Part shown: one piece after another, positions 25,376 through 34,318 of the stretch
Layout: the number at the start of each line of letters is the position of its first letter
How positions within the stretch are numbered: the stretch's first letter is position 1
Assembly: GCF_900188315.1 (NCBI RefSeq)
Contig: NZ_LT897781.1
Span: 682,001 to 746,000, forward strand
Origin: Marinobacter sp. es.042
Lineage (GTDB): Bacteria; Pseudomonadota; Gammaproteobacteria; Pseudomonadales; Oleiphilaceae
Direction of reading: 5' to 3'
Length of the DNA: 64,000 nt
Translations under genes and position numbers: made by a program
The notes under the pieces: model-generated
Database searches by the model: none
What the model was told of the DNA's origin: nothing
What the model saw: only the letters and a program-made list of their open reading frames with translations

Positions 25376-26119
25376 ATGATATTGGCGAAAAACCTCGGAA
25401 TCTATAACCAGTCAAGTGCGCAGAAGCCGGCTCAGCTCATTGAGCAGCACGCGCCGCTGGTCAAGAAAATTGCCCTTCACCTCATGGCTCGCCTGCCGGC
25501 GTCCGTCCAGCTTGAAGACCTGATGCAGGCCGGCATGATCGGTCTGCTCGAGGCCGCCCAGCGTTACAGCTCCACCAAAGGTGCTACCTTCGAGACTTAC
25601 GCCGGTATCCGTATTCGCGGCGCCATGGTGGACGAAATCCGCAAGGGTGACTGGGTGCCACGTTCTGTTCATCGAAACGCCCGTCGCATTTCCCAGGCCA
25701 TCAAAGCCGTTGAAGATCGACTTGGCCGCGAAGCCCACGACCAGGAAGTGGCCGAAGAGCTGGGGATGGGGCTGCCCGAATACCACTCCTACCTTTCCGA
25801 TTCCAACAGCGGTCGACTTTTTAGCCTCGACGAGCTCAATGAATCCGGAGAGCTGCCGATAGAACAGACAGAGACGCAGGATAATCCCCTTGAGGGATTG
25901 TCCTCCGATGCCTTCCGGCGGAGCCTCGCTGAGGCGATTGAGGACCTTCCGGAGCGGGAAAAGCTGGTGTTGAGCCTTTACTACCAGGAAGAACTGAACC
26001 TCAAGGAGATTGGCGCGGTGCTGGGCGTCAGTGAGAGCAGGGTAAGCCAGATTCACAGCCAGGCAGCCCTGCGCCTTCGGGGACGGCTCTCGGATTGGCG
26101 TCAGGAATCGGACAGCTGA
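25376..26119 (+). CDS. fliA: Flagellar sigma factor FliA (sigma-28)
   Basis: FliA directs transcription of late flagellar and chemotaxis genes and is inhibited by FlgM. The 247-residue protein has the sigma-28 regions: LEDLMQAGMIGLLEAAQRY (region 2), YAGIRIRGAMVDEIRKGDWVPRSV (2.4 to 3) and a C-terminal region-4 helix-turn-helix (LNLKEIGAVLGVSESRVSQIH). The ATG at 25376 has only a weak upstream ribosome-binding site. The FlgM gene is not in the window, but the HsbA-type module earlier may act on it. Confidence 0.96.
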   Translation: MILAKNLGIYNQSSAQKPAQLIEQHAPLVKKIALHLMARLPASVQLEDLMQAGMIGLLEAAQRYSSTKGATFETYAGIRIRGAMVDEIRKGDWVPRSVHRNARRISQAIKAVEDRLGREAHDQEVAEELGMGLPEYHSYLSDSNSGRLFSLDELNESGELPIEQTETQDNPLEGLSSDAFRRSLAEAIEDLPEREKLVLSLYYQEELNLKEIGAVLGVSESRVSQIHSQAALRLRGRLSDWRQESDS

Positions 26120-26281
26120 CGGCGTTCAGTCTGTGTCGGCAACGAGGTAGTCTGTAGTTTTTGGTAACCGATGCTTTACAACCGAAGCAAAGGTCCGACA
26201 ATAAGCGGTTAAAACAGCGGCCTGCTAGACTTTGAACGCAAAGGTCAAACGAATTCCGGGTGTTACTAACTGGAGGTCCCA

Positions 26282-26665
26282 TTGGACAAAAACATGAAAA
26301 TCCTCATTGTGGACGACTTCTCCACAATGCGACGGATCATCAAGAACCTGCTGCGTGATCTTGGCTTCACCAACACCGATGAAGCTGACGACGGCAACAC
26401 AGCGCTGCCAATGCTCAAAAGCGGCAAATACGATTTTCTGGTGACCGACTGGAACATGCCGGGCATGTCAGGCTTCGACCTTCTCAAGGCCGTTCGGGCG
26501 GACGAGAATCTGAAAACCCTGCCGGTATTGATGGTAACTGCTGAGGCCAAGCGCGACCAGATCGTTGCCGCTGCCCAGGCAGGCGTAAACGGTTATGTGG
26601 TCAAGCCGTTTACCGCTGCGGTGCTCAAGGAAAAGATTGAGAAAATCTTTGAAAGAATCCAGTAA
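26282..26665 (+). CDS. cheY: Chemotaxis response regulator CheY
   Basis: CheY is a single receiver domain that binds FliM when phosphorylated. The chosen start is TTG 26282 (127 residues) because a TGGAGGT ribosome-binding site lies 5 bp upstream. The next ATG at 26294 would be too far from it. Key residues are visible: the acidic pair in LIVDDF, phospho-acceptor Asp56 in VTDWNMPG, Thr in MVTAEAK and Lys in VVKPF. It starts the che gene set after a 162-bp gap. Confidence 0.96.
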   Translation: MDKNMKILIVDDFSTMRRIIKNLLRDLGFTNTDEADDGNTALPMLKSGKYDFLVTDWNMPGMSGFDLLKAVRADENLKTLPVLMVTAEAKRDQIVAAAQAGVNGYVVKPFTAAVLKEKIEKIFERIQ

Positions 26666-26676
26666 CCAGAGGTCGG

Positions 26677-27471
26677 ATGGCTCCCATGAGCGATAGCGAA
26701 AAGAACCATCGGGGCCTTGAGCCGGAGGTGACTGAGAAGCTCCAGCGTCAGGCAACCGAACTGGCTGAAGTTGTTAACGCCGGTGATTATGCCAAGGCCA
26801 TGACCCTGATCAATGAACTCAGCGAGGTCAGGGATCAGAGTCTGTACCGTGAGGTAGGGCGGCTGACGCGGAGCCTTCACGAAGCAATCCGGAACTTCCA
26901 GATTGATCCCCGAAACGCAGAACAGCAGGAAGCACTGTCGAAAATGACAGATGCCTCTGATCGCCTCGAGTATGTGGTGCAGATGACCGGCGAAGCAGCC
27001 AACCGGACGATGGACCTGGTTGAGGAAACCATGCCGGTGGCCAATGCCCTGAGAGACGAGGCCGCCGCGTTGCGTGATGAGTGGCAGCGACTGCGTCGCC
27101 GGGAAATGCAGCCGGCCGAGTTTCGCGAGCTGTACGGCCGGATTGATCGCTTTTTTGTCAGCATGGCAACCGATGCCGACACCATGTACAGCAACCTGTC
27201 GGAAATCCTGCTGGCTCAGGACTATCAGGATCTGACAGGTCAGGTCATTCAGAAGGTCACCGCCCTTGTGAAAGAGGTTGAGGAGCAGATGCTCAGTCTG
27301 GTGGTGATGGCTAGTCATGTGGACCAGCTCACGGGCACGGTGCACCAGATTGAAGAAAAAGAAGAGTCTGCAGAGAAGGGCGTCGGGCCCCAGATCAAGG
27401 CCGATGAGCGTGAAGATGTAGTTTCGGGGCAGGACGACGTAGACGACCTGTTGTCCAGTCTCGGTTTCTGA
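26677..27471 (+). CDS. cheZ: CheY-P phosphatase CheZ
   Basis: CheZ dephosphorylates CheY. The 264-residue product is mainly long helices. The catalytic segment LAQDYQDLTGQVIQKV holds the Asp and Gln used for dephosphorylation. The C-terminal tail DDLLSSLGF is the CheY-binding peptide and is almost identical to that of E. coli. ATG 26686 (MSDSEKN) is an alternative start. An unusually acidic, lysine-containing region precedes the tail. Confidence 0.95.
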   Translation: MAPMSDSEKNHRGLEPEVTEKLQRQATELAEVVNAGDYAKAMTLINELSEVRDQSLYREVGRLTRSLHEAIRNFQIDPRNAEQQEALSKMTDASDRLEYVVQMTGEAANRTMDLVEETMPVANALRDEAAALRDEWQRLRRREMQPAEFRELYGRIDRFFVSMATDADTMYSNLSEILLAQDYQDLTGQVIQKVTALVKEVEEQMLSLVVMASHVDQLTGTVHQIEEKEESAEKGVGPQIKADEREDVVSGQDDVDDLLSSLGF

Positions 27472-27487
27472 ATAATGAGGGTAACGC

Positions 27488-29620
27488 ATGGCGTTTGATG
27501 CTGATGAAGAGATTTTGCAGGACTTCCTGGTAGAAGCCGGCGAGATCCTCGAAAAGCTGTCAGAGCAGTTGGTGGATCTTGAGCGACATCCTGACGACAG
27601 TGATCTGCTCAACGCCATCTTCCGTGGTTTTCATACCGTGAAAGGCGGTGCCGGCTTTCTTCAGCTTGAAGCGCTGGTGAACTGCTGCCATTCCGCCGAA
27701 AACGTCTTCGACATCCTGCGTAACCACAAGCGCAAGGTGGACTCTGAACTGATGGACGTGGTTCTCGAAGCACTCGACCACGTCAATGCCATGTTTGAGC
27801 AAGTCCGCAATCATGAGGAGCTGACACCGGCGCCGGACGAACTGATTGCCCGTCTGGACGCCCTGGCGCAGCCTGAAGGCGAGGGGGAGCCTGCCGCTGC
27901 CGTTCAACCGGAGCAGGAAGAGAGCGAACCGGCAGAAGACGGTGGCGACATCACCGACGACGAGTTCGAACAGCTTCTGGACGCATTGCAGGATGAGAAA
28001 TCGGGGGACGCTCCCCAGGCTTCAAGCGCCGGGTCGGCCGGCGGTGACCAGGAAAGTTCTGGAGACGACGAAATAACCGACGACGAATTCGAGGCGCTAC
28101 TGGACCAACTGCACGGAAAAGGTCAGTTTGCTGGTGCGCCAACCTGCGAGGAAGAGGCCGTCAGCGAAGAAGACAGTCCGGCTGCCAAGGCCGGATCTGG
28201 TGGCAGCGATGACCTGATCACCGACGACGAATTCGAGAAATTGCTGGACGATCTTCACGGCAAGGGCGGAAGCCCGACCGCGGGCGGAGAGCCTTCAGCT
28301 CCGAAAGAGCCTCCAGCTCCAAAACAGCCCTCAGCGCCGAAACAGCCTGCATCGCCGACAGCAAACACGTCAAAGCCCGAAAAGTCGAAGCCGGCCGAGA
28401 AGCCGGAAGCCAAAGGCGCTGCCGCACCGGCGATGCCTGCTCGCGACAATGCCCCGGTGGCTGAAACGACGGTTCGTGTCGACACCAAGCGGCTCGACGA
28501 CATCATGAATATGGTAGGTGAGCTGGTGCTGGTGCGTAACCGCTTGCAGCGTCTGGGTGCCGAAAGTGAAGACGAACACATGCACAAGGCGGTATCCAAC
28601 CTGGATGTGGTTACGACTGATCTTCAGTCCGCCGTCATGCAGACCCGAATGCAGCCGATCAAAAAGGTGTTCGGTAGGTTCCCCCGCGTTGTGCGCGATC
28701 TCGCCAGAAACCTCAAGAAAGAGGTGAACCTGGTGATGCATGGCGAGGAAACCGATCTCGACAAGAACCTGGTTGAAGCACTGTCAGATCCGCTGGTTCA
28801 CCTGGTGCGGAATTCGGTGGACCACGGGATTGAGGCTCCGGACGTCCGCGAGAAGGCCGGAAAGCCCCGACAGGGCACGGTTACCCTCTCTGCCGAGCAG
28901 GAGGGAGACCATATTCTGCTGTTTATCGAGGATGACGGTGCGGGCATGGATCCGGAGGTCCTGCGCCGTAAAGCGGTCGAAAAGGGTATCTACGACCAGG
29001 ACGCCGCGGACCGGCTGACCAATTCGGAGTGTTACAACCTTATTTTTGCCGCCGGATTTTCCACCAAGGAGCAGATTTCGGATGTGTCCGGTCGTGGCGT
29101 CGGCATGGATGTGGTCAAGACCAAGATTGGCCAGCTCAATGGCCAGTTGAGCATCGAATCGGAACTGGGCAAGGGCTCTCGCATTGTCATCAAGGTTCCG
29201 CTGACGCTCGCCATCATGCCCACCCTGATGATCATGCTGGGCGATCAATCCTTTGCGTTGCCGCTGGTTAACGTGGTCGAGATTTTCCATCTGGACCTGA
29301 CCAAGACCAACATCGTCGATGGGCGCGAATGCATTGTGGTTCGGGATAAAGTGTTCCCGCTATTCCACATCAAGCGCTGGCTGGTTCGTGCCGGCGCTGG
29401 CCAGGAGGTGCCCGATAACGCCCATGTTGTCATTGTGGCCATGGGTACCAAGCAGGTCGGGTTCGTGGTCGACCAGCTGGTTGGTCAGGAAGAAGTGGTT
29501 ATCAAGCCCCTCGGACGAGCGCTCCAGGGTACGCCAGGCATGGCCGGTGCCACCATTACCGGTGATGGCCGGATTGCACTGATTATTGATGTGCCAAGCC
29601 TGTTGCAACATTACGGTTGA
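27488..29620 (+). CDS. cheA: Chemotaxis histidine kinase CheA
   Basis: This 710-residue kinase has P1 (His49 in FHTVKGGAGF), a long linker, P3 dimerisation, P4 ATPase (LVHLVRNSVDHGIE N-box, EDDGAGMD G1) and a P5 CheW-like domain. The linker carries three near-identical acidic repeats beginning at about residues 155, 196 and 244, of the form ITDDEFExLLDxLxG, separated by variable Ala/Pro/Ser-rich spacers. In Vibrio a linker region of CheA (LID) binds ParP; these repeats may serve that purpose here, given parP downstream. P2, the CheY docking domain, is not obvious. Confidence 0.96.
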   Translation: MAFDADEEILQDFLVEAGEILEKLSEQLVDLERHPDDSDLLNAIFRGFHTVKGGAGFLQLEALVNCCHSAENVFDILRNHKRKVDSELMDVVLEALDHVNAMFEQVRNHEELTPAPDELIARLDALAQPEGEGEPAAAVQPEQEESEPAEDGGDITDDEFEQLLDALQDEKSGDAPQASSAGSAGGDQESSGDDEITDDEFEALLDQLHGKGQFAGAPTCEEEAVSEEDSPAAKAGSGGSDDLITDDEFEKLLDDLHGKGGSPTAGGEPSAPKEPPAPKQPSAPKQPASPTANTSKPEKSKPAEKPEAKGAAAPAMPARDNAPVAETTVRVDTKRLDDIMNMVGELVLVRNRLQRLGAESEDEHMHKAVSNLDVVTTDLQSAVMQTRMQPIKKVFGRFPRVVRDLARNLKKEVNLVMHGEETDLDKNLVEALSDPLVHLVRNSVDHGIEAPDVREKAGKPRQGTVTLSAEQEGDHILLFIEDDGAGMDPEVLRRKAVEKGIYDQDAADRLTNSECYNLIFAAGFSTKEQISDVSGRGVGMDVVKTKIGQLNGQLSIESELGKGSRIVIKVPLTLAIMPTLMIMLGDQSFALPLVNVVEIFHLDLTKTNIVDGRECIVVRDKVFPLFHIKRWLVRAGAGQEVPDNAHVVIVAMGTKQVGFVVDQLVGQEEVVIKPLGRALQGTPGMAGATITGDGRIALIIDVPSLLQHYG

Positions 29621-29642
29621 GCCGGGCCTTCCGGCGCTTTTT
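29621..29642 (+). terminator. Weak hairpin with T-tract between cheA and cheB
   Basis: GCCGG-GCCTT-CCGGC (29621-29635) is followed by GC and five T residues. The stem is only 5 bp and lies inside an apparent operon, so it may attenuate rather than end transcription. Confidence 0.35.
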
Positions 29643-29685
29643 GCCAGAGAAGGCCGAAGAACGATGGATTGGGTAGGAGAAGTGG

Positions 29686-30849
29686 ATGACAGTTTCTGTC
29701 CTGGTCGTTGACGATTCAGGGTTTTTTCGCAAACGGCTGACGGAAATCCTGACCAGCTCCGGCCAGATCAAAGTGGTAGGTGCTGCGACCAATGGTCGGG
29801 AAGGCGTTGAGCTGGCCGAGAAACTGCGTCCCGACGTGATTACCATGGATTATGAGATGCCCGTGATGGATGGCATCTCTGCCGTGCGCGAAATCATGCG
29901 CAAACATCCGATACCGGTGCTCATGTTCTCATCGCTCACCTATGAGGGCGCCCGGGTCACACTGGATGCGCTCGAGGCCGGCGCCGTTGATTTTCTGCCC
30001 AAGAATTTCGAAGAAATTGCCCGGGACAACAGTCAGCTTCAGAAAATCCTGATTGAGCGGATTCTGGATGTAGCCCGCAGTCGTCCCGGCAACCGTTCTC
30101 CTGCGCCTTCCCGCGCGGAACCTTCAGCTCCCGCCTCCCGGGCGCCGGAGCCTGCAGGGCGCCCGCGTCCGGAACCAGCACCGCGTCAGCGTCCTTATAC
30201 CCGGGCTCCGGCAGCGCCGGCAGGTTCTCCGGGCGAAACCGAGGCCCCCAGGCGCCATGGCCGCCGTGGGCCGGCCAAGCATTACGCCTTGGTTGGCATC
30301 GGTACTTCAACCGGCGGCCCGGTTGCCCTGCAGCGGGTACTGACCGTGTTGCCCGCGACCTTCCCGGCTCCGATTGTTCTGGTGCAGCATATGCCGGCGA
30401 GTTTTACGCCGGCCTTCGCCGAACGCCTTAACAAGCTCTGCCGGATTGAAGTCCGGCAGGCTGAGGATGGTGATGTGTTGCGGCCCGGCCTGGCTTTGCT
30501 GGCGCCCGGCGGCAAACAGATGATGGTCGAGAATCGGGGCGGACAGGCCAGGATCCGTATTTTGCCCGGGGACGAGCGGCTCAATTACAAACCCTGCGTG
30601 GACGTTACCTTCGGTTCTCTTGCCCGCAGCTTTCCGGGCAAGACGCTGGGCGTCATTCTTACCGGCATGGGCTCGGACGGCAAAGAAGGCTGTCGGATGA
30701 TGAAGCAGAGCGGTTCCGATATATGGTCCCAGGATGAAAAATCGTCTGTGATCTACGGCATGCCGATGGCCGTTGCCAAGGCAGGGCTGACGGATGACGT
30801 ATTGTCCCTGGACGAGATCGGGCCACGCCTCGCTGAAGGTGTCTGCTGA
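29686..30849 (+). CDS. cheB: Chemotaxis methylesterase/deamidase CheB
   Basis: CheB removes methyl groups from chemoreceptors when its receiver is phosphorylated. The 387-residue protein has a receiver (Asp in VITMDYEMPVMDG). A Pro/Arg/Ala-rich linker of about 60 residues is longer than usual. The methylesterase domain has the catalytic triad visible as Ser in GIGTSTGGP, His in VLVQHMPASFT and Asp in LTGMGSDGKEG. No cheR is in the window. Its stop overlaps the motC start by 1 bp. Confidence 0.96.
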   Translation: MTVSVLVVDDSGFFRKRLTEILTSSGQIKVVGAATNGREGVELAEKLRPDVITMDYEMPVMDGISAVREIMRKHPIPVLMFSSLTYEGARVTLDALEAGAVDFLPKNFEEIARDNSQLQKILIERILDVARSRPGNRSPAPSRAEPSAPASRAPEPAGRPRPEPAPRQRPYTRAPAAPAGSPGETEAPRRHGRRGPAKHYALVGIGTSTGGPVALQRVLTVLPATFPAPIVLVQHMPASFTPAFAERLNKLCRIEVRQAEDGDVLRPGLALLAPGGKQMMVENRGGQARIRILPGDERLNYKPCVDVTFGSLARSFPGKTLGVILTGMGSDGKEGCRMMKQSGSDIWSQDEKSSVIYGMPMAVAKAGLTDDVLSLDEIGPRLAEGVC

Positions 30850-31589
30850 TGGATATCCTGAGCCTGCTCGGGGTCATTCTGGCCTTTGCCGCAATTCTTG
30901 GCGGTAACCTGCTGGAAGGCGGAGCGGTTGGCTCACTGTTTAATGGGCCGGCGGCCATCATCGTCATCGGTGGCACTCTGGCAGCGACTATCCTGCAGAC
31001 CTCGTGGCCCATGCTGAAGCGGGCTTTCACTCAGGTGCGCTGGGTCTTTTTCCCGCCGTTTATCAACCTTGAAGACGGCATCGGAAAAGTCATTGACTGG
31101 AGCGTCAAAGCCCGCAAGCAGGGCTTGCTGGGCCTTGAAGGTCTTGCCGAGCGTGAGCCGGAGCCCTTTGCCCGCAAAGGTTTGCAGTTGCTGGTCGACG
31201 GTGCCGAAACCGAGACCATCAGGGGCATCATGGAAGTTGACCTGGAATCCCGTGAGCAGAGGGATCTGGAGTCGGCCAAGGTGTTCGAGGCCATGGGTGG
31301 TTACTCGCCAACCATTGGCATTATCGGGGCTGTCATGGGCCTGATCCAGGTAATGACCAACCTGGAGGATCCCCAGTCCCTGGGTAGTGGGATCGCAACC
31401 GCCTTTGTAGCCACCATCTACGGTGTGGCGCTGGCCAACCTCCTGTTCTTCCCGGTCGCCAACAAGATGCGCGGTATCGTGCGGGAGCGCACCCGCTATG
31501 AGGACATGATGATCGATGGCCTGATTGCCATCGCCGAGGGTGAAAACCCGAAATCCATCGAATTGCGGCTGCGGGGCTTCCTGCAGTAA
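30849..31589 (+). CDS. motC: Flagellar stator subunit MotC (MotA family)
   Basis: This 246-residue member of the MotA/ExbB proton-channel family has four transmembrane helices and a cytoplasmic loop that contacts FliG. The conserved PTIGIIGAVMGLIQVM helix and the SGIATAFVATIYGVALANL helix are clear. Together with MotD it makes the second stator type found in Pseudomonas-like bacteria beside cheB; MotAB, if present, is encoded elsewhere. Proton or sodium coupling cannot be decided from the sequence seen. Confidence 0.94.
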   Translation: MDILSLLGVILAFAAILGGNLLEGGAVGSLFNGPAAIIVIGGTLAATILQTSWPMLKRAFTQVRWVFFPPFINLEDGIGKVIDWSVKARKQGLLGLEGLAEREPEPFARKGLQLLVDGAETETIRGIMEVDLESREQRDLESAKVFEAMGGYSPTIGIIGAVMGLIQVMTNLEDPQSLGSGIATAFVATIYGVALANLLFFPVANKMRGIVRERTRYEDMMIDGLIAIAEGENPKSIELRLRGFLQ

Positions 31590-31607
31590 GCATGCGCAGG
31601 CCAACTT

Positions 31608-32390
31608 ATGCGGCGCCGTAGGCCACCCCAGGATGATCTGCACAACAAGGAGCGGTGGCTGATTTCCTACGCGGATTTCATCACCTTGCTGTTCGCCTTT
31701 TTTGTCGTGATGTACTCGGTATCGTCCGTTAACGAAGGCAAATATAAAGTCCTTTCTGAAACCCTGACCGGTGTGTTCAATGCACCCCAGCGCTCCTTCC
31801 AGCCAATCGAGATTGGCGACCAGCCCCAGAGATCGCTGAATGCGCCTGCCGAGAACGTAATCCCGCCGGCCGTGACCGAAGCGCCCCGAAATCCGGAGAT
31901 GGACGCGCAGGCGCGGACTGAAGCGCTGCGAGCCATGGCTGACCAGCTTTCCATGGAGTTTGATGAGCTGATCAACCAGGGCGTGGTGTCGCTTGAGACC
32001 AGCGACCAATGGCTGGAGCTGAATCTGCCCAACAGCCTGTTGTTTGGCAGCGGCGATGCCGAGCCCCATTACGATGCGTTCGAGGTGGTCGAGAAAATCG
32101 CCACCGTTCTGAACAACCGGGACAACGCCGTCAAAGTGGAAGGCTTCACCGATAATCAGCCGATCAGTACTTCCCGTTTTCCGTCAAACTGGGAATTGTC
32201 AGGCGCCCGGGCGGCGGCCATGGTCCGGATGCTGATGATGGAGGGCATCGAGCCGGAACGTCTGGCGGCTGTTGGCTATGGCCAGTATCAGCCGGTTGCC
32301 CGGAATGACACCGAAGAAGGGCGCCGCAGAAACCGCCGGGTGGTATTGCTGATCTCCCGAGACGCCAGTATTCGCGGTGCCATGCGCTGA
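31608..32390 (+). CDS. motD: Flagellar stator subunit MotD (MotB family)
   Basis: This 260-residue protein has a short basic N-terminus, one transmembrane helix (SYADFITLLFAFFVVMYSVS) that contains the ion-binding aspartate, and a periplasmic OmpA-like peptidoglycan-binding domain. The domain motif is VEGFTDNQPISTSRFPSNWELSGARA. It pairs with MotC to anchor the stator in the wall. A possible terminator follows at 32462-32484. Confidence 0.95.
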   Translation: MRRRRPPQDDLHNKERWLISYADFITLLFAFFVVMYSVSSVNEGKYKVLSETLTGVFNAPQRSFQPIEIGDQPQRSLNAPAENVIPPAVTEAPRNPEMDAQARTEALRAMADQLSMEFDELINQGVVSLETSDQWLELNLPNSLLFGSGDAEPHYDAFEVVEKIATVLNNRDNAVKVEGFTDNQPISTSRFPSNWELSGARAAAMVRMLMMEGIEPERLAAVGYGQYQPVARNDTEEGRRRNRRVVLLISRDASIRGAMR

Positions 32391-32461
32391 CCCGGTCGTC
32401 GGCAGATGCGTATAGAGCCATTGGCATGGTTCCTGTATTACTCCCCGTTAACAATAAGGCG

Positions 32462-32484
32462 CCGGCAACAGCTTGCCGGATTTT
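32462..32484 (+). terminator. Probable terminator after motD
   Basis: CCGGCAA-CAGC-TTGCCGG (32462-32479) is a perfect 7-bp stem followed by ATTTT. It lies about 72 bp after motD and 100 bp before parC, so parC-parP may have their own promoter; none was recognised. Confidence 0.55.
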
Positions 32485-32584
32485 CCGAGGACTGGTTCAA
32501 GTTGCCCGGGGAATGGCCGATAAACGGAATTGTGGCAACGGTTAATTGCCGGCCACACCGATGTATTCTCTGGAGAATCAAAGC

Positions 32585-33382
32585 GTGCGAATCTGGGCAG
32601 TAGCCAATCAAAAAGGTGGTGTCGGTAAAACCACGAGTGTGGTCGCACTGGGCGGCTTGCTTGCCGAACGCGGCAAGCGTGTTCTCGTTGTGGATCTGGA
32701 CCCGCATGGCTCGCTCACCAGCTGGTTCGGGTACGATCCGGATACAATCGCGCACAGTGTTTTCGACCTGTTCCAGCACCAGGGCAAGGTTCCGGAAGGG
32801 CTACCTGCCCAACTGATTACGGAGACCGGCTGCAAGGGCCTGTCCCTTTTGCCGGCGAGTGCAGCCCTGGCTACCCTTGAGCGACGAATGATCGGCGTGG
32901 AAGGCATGGGGCTGATCATTTCCCGGGCCCTGACTCAGCTTTGGGACGACTTTGATTATGTCCTGTTGGACAATACCCCCTCTCTGGGGGTTCTGATGGT
33001 TAACGCCCTTGCGGCAGCCCAGCATCTGATCATTCCCGTGCAAACCGAATTTCTGGCCATCAAGGGCCTGGAGCGCATGCTCCATACCCTGAAGATGATC
33101 ATGCGCTCCCAGAAAAACGAACTCTCTTACACCATTGTGCCCACCTTGTATGACCGGCGGACACAGGCATCGGTGAAAAGCCTGAACCTGTTGCGGAAGA
33201 CCTACCGCGAGTCCCTCTGGCAGTTTGCGATTCCGGTGGACACCAAGTTCCGGGATGCCAGCCAGGGCGGAATAACACCGTCCGCGCTGGATGCCGAAAC
33301 CCATGGTGTCCGCGCCTACAGCCATCTGCTGGATGATCTCATGGCCCGGGTGGGCAGGGTGAAGGAGCGTCAGCATGGCTGA
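32585..33382 (+). CDS. parC: ParA-like ATPase ParC, polar placement of chemotaxis arrays
   Basis: The start was placed at GTG 32585 (VRIWAVANQKGGVGKTTS), with GGAGA 8 bp upstream, giving 265 residues. It has the ParA Walker A KGGVGKTT, the VDLDPHGSLTSWFG motif and the LLDNTPSLGVLMVNAL switch region. In Vibrio and Pseudomonas the ParA homologue in the che cluster (ParC) carries chemotaxis arrays to the pole through ParP. It overlaps parP by 8 bp, supporting that pairing. Confidence 0.9.
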   Translation: MRIWAVANQKGGVGKTTSVVALGGLLAERGKRVLVVDLDPHGSLTSWFGYDPDTIAHSVFDLFQHQGKVPEGLPAQLITETGCKGLSLLPASAALATLERRMIGVEGMGLIISRALTQLWDDFDYVLLDNTPSLGVLMVNALAAAQHLIIPVQTEFLAIKGLERMLHTLKMIMRSQKNELSYTIVPTLYDRRTQASVKSLNLLRKTYRESLWQFAIPVDTKFRDASQGGITPSALDAETHGVRAYSHLLDDLMARVGRVKERQHG

Positions 33383-34184
33383 CGATAAATTGACACGGCT
33401 GGCGGATCCGGAAACTGCCATTGCCAGTTATCTTGACGAACTGCTGCACACGGCCACTGATACGGCGCTTCGGGAGGAAATCGAAGCGCCAGAACCGGTG
33501 AAACCTGCACCTCCGGAACCGCGGGTGGAAGCCCGCACGAAACCGGCATCTGTGCCAACCGTCGAAAAACCGACGGCAAGACCTGAGCCACCCAAACGGG
33601 TGCGGGAAACGCCTGCGGCACCAGACCGACCAGTGGTGAGACAGGCGCCGGAAGCGCCGGTGCCGAAGCCAAGGATAGAAGCTCAGCCTGCGCCCGAGCC
33701 GGCCGCGCCGCCGTCCCGCCCGGAGTGGTCAGAACAGCCCTTTGAATGCCTCATTTTCACGGTGGCCGGTCTGCAGCTGGCGGTTCCCCTGATTCTGCTC
33801 GGTGCCATTCACCGCATTGAAGAAGAAATCCGGCCCATCCCGGGAAGTCCACGCTGGTACATGGGAATCCGCCCGGACCGGGATCAGAATCTGAGGGTGG
33901 TGGATACCGCCGAATGGATCATGGCAGGGCGGGTGCCGCCCGATGCCCGGGCCAACTACCGGTTCGTGATCCGGCTGGATAACAGCGACTGGGGGCTGGC
34001 CTGTGATGACGTTGCCCAGTCCTTCACCCTCCGGCCGGACGAAGTGCGTTGGCGCACAGCCCGCAGCAAGCGGCCCTGGCTGGCCGGCACGGTGATTGAC
34101 CACATGTGTGCGCTCATTGATGTGCGCACCATGGCAGACTTGCTGGTGAGGGCGGAAAGAGAGCACCATCTGGATCTGAGCTGA
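33375..34184 (+). CDS. parP: CheW-like adaptor ParP
   Basis: The 269-residue protein has a short N-terminus, then a long Pro/Glu/Ala-rich linker (about 35-115), and a C-terminal CheW-like domain (about 120-265; FECLIFTVAGLQLAVPLILLGAIHRIEE at its start). In Vibrio, ParP uses this domain (AIF) to bind CheA and its N-terminus to bind ParC. Here the linker is about 80 residues of low-complexity sequence. It is placed between parC and cheW, as in related genomes. Confidence 0.88.
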   Translation: MADDKLTRLADPETAIASYLDELLHTATDTALREEIEAPEPVKPAPPEPRVEARTKPASVPTVEKPTARPEPPKRVRETPAAPDRPVVRQAPEAPVPKPRIEAQPAPEPAAPPSRPEWSEQPFECLIFTVAGLQLAVPLILLGAIHRIEEEIRPIPGSPRWYMGIRPDRDQNLRVVDTAEWIMAGRVPPDARANYRFVIRLDNSDWGLACDDVAQSFTLRPDEVRWRTARSKRPWLAGTVIDHMCALIDVRTMADLLVRAEREHHLDLS

Positions 34185-34214
34185 CGCAAACAATGGTTAC
34201 TGAATGAAACCGAG

Positions 34215-34257
34215 CCGTGCTGGCACGGTTTGTGCCCTTAACTATAGTATTGGGCAC
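34215..34257 (+). promoter_or_regulatory. Overlapping palindromes and promoter-like elements before cheW
   Basis: GCCGTGC-TG-GCACGGT (around 34213-34229) forms a hairpin. The adjoining GTGCCC (34232-34237) and GGGCAC (34252-34257) form a second inverted repeat around a TATAGT box. TGGCACGGTTTGTGCC (34221-34236) also has sigma-54 spacing but a poor -12 element. A regulatory function for cheW is likely, but which element is used is uncertain. Confidence 0.4.
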
Positions 34258-34318
34258 TGATGATATTTTTTTGACGATCAGGTTGCCCGCCGGGCAGCCC
34301 AAGAGGAGAAACATCGCT

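Noticed and set aside
26171..26205. Possible sigma-28 (FliA) promoter before cheY
   Set aside because: A CCGACAA segment is present but the matching TAAA element at 15-base spacing is poor; not strong enough to list.
32531..32550. Sigma-54-like TGGCAACGG...TTGCC before parC
   Set aside because: Spacing between GG and GC is 12 bases, so it does not fit sigma-54; it is a short inverted repeat.
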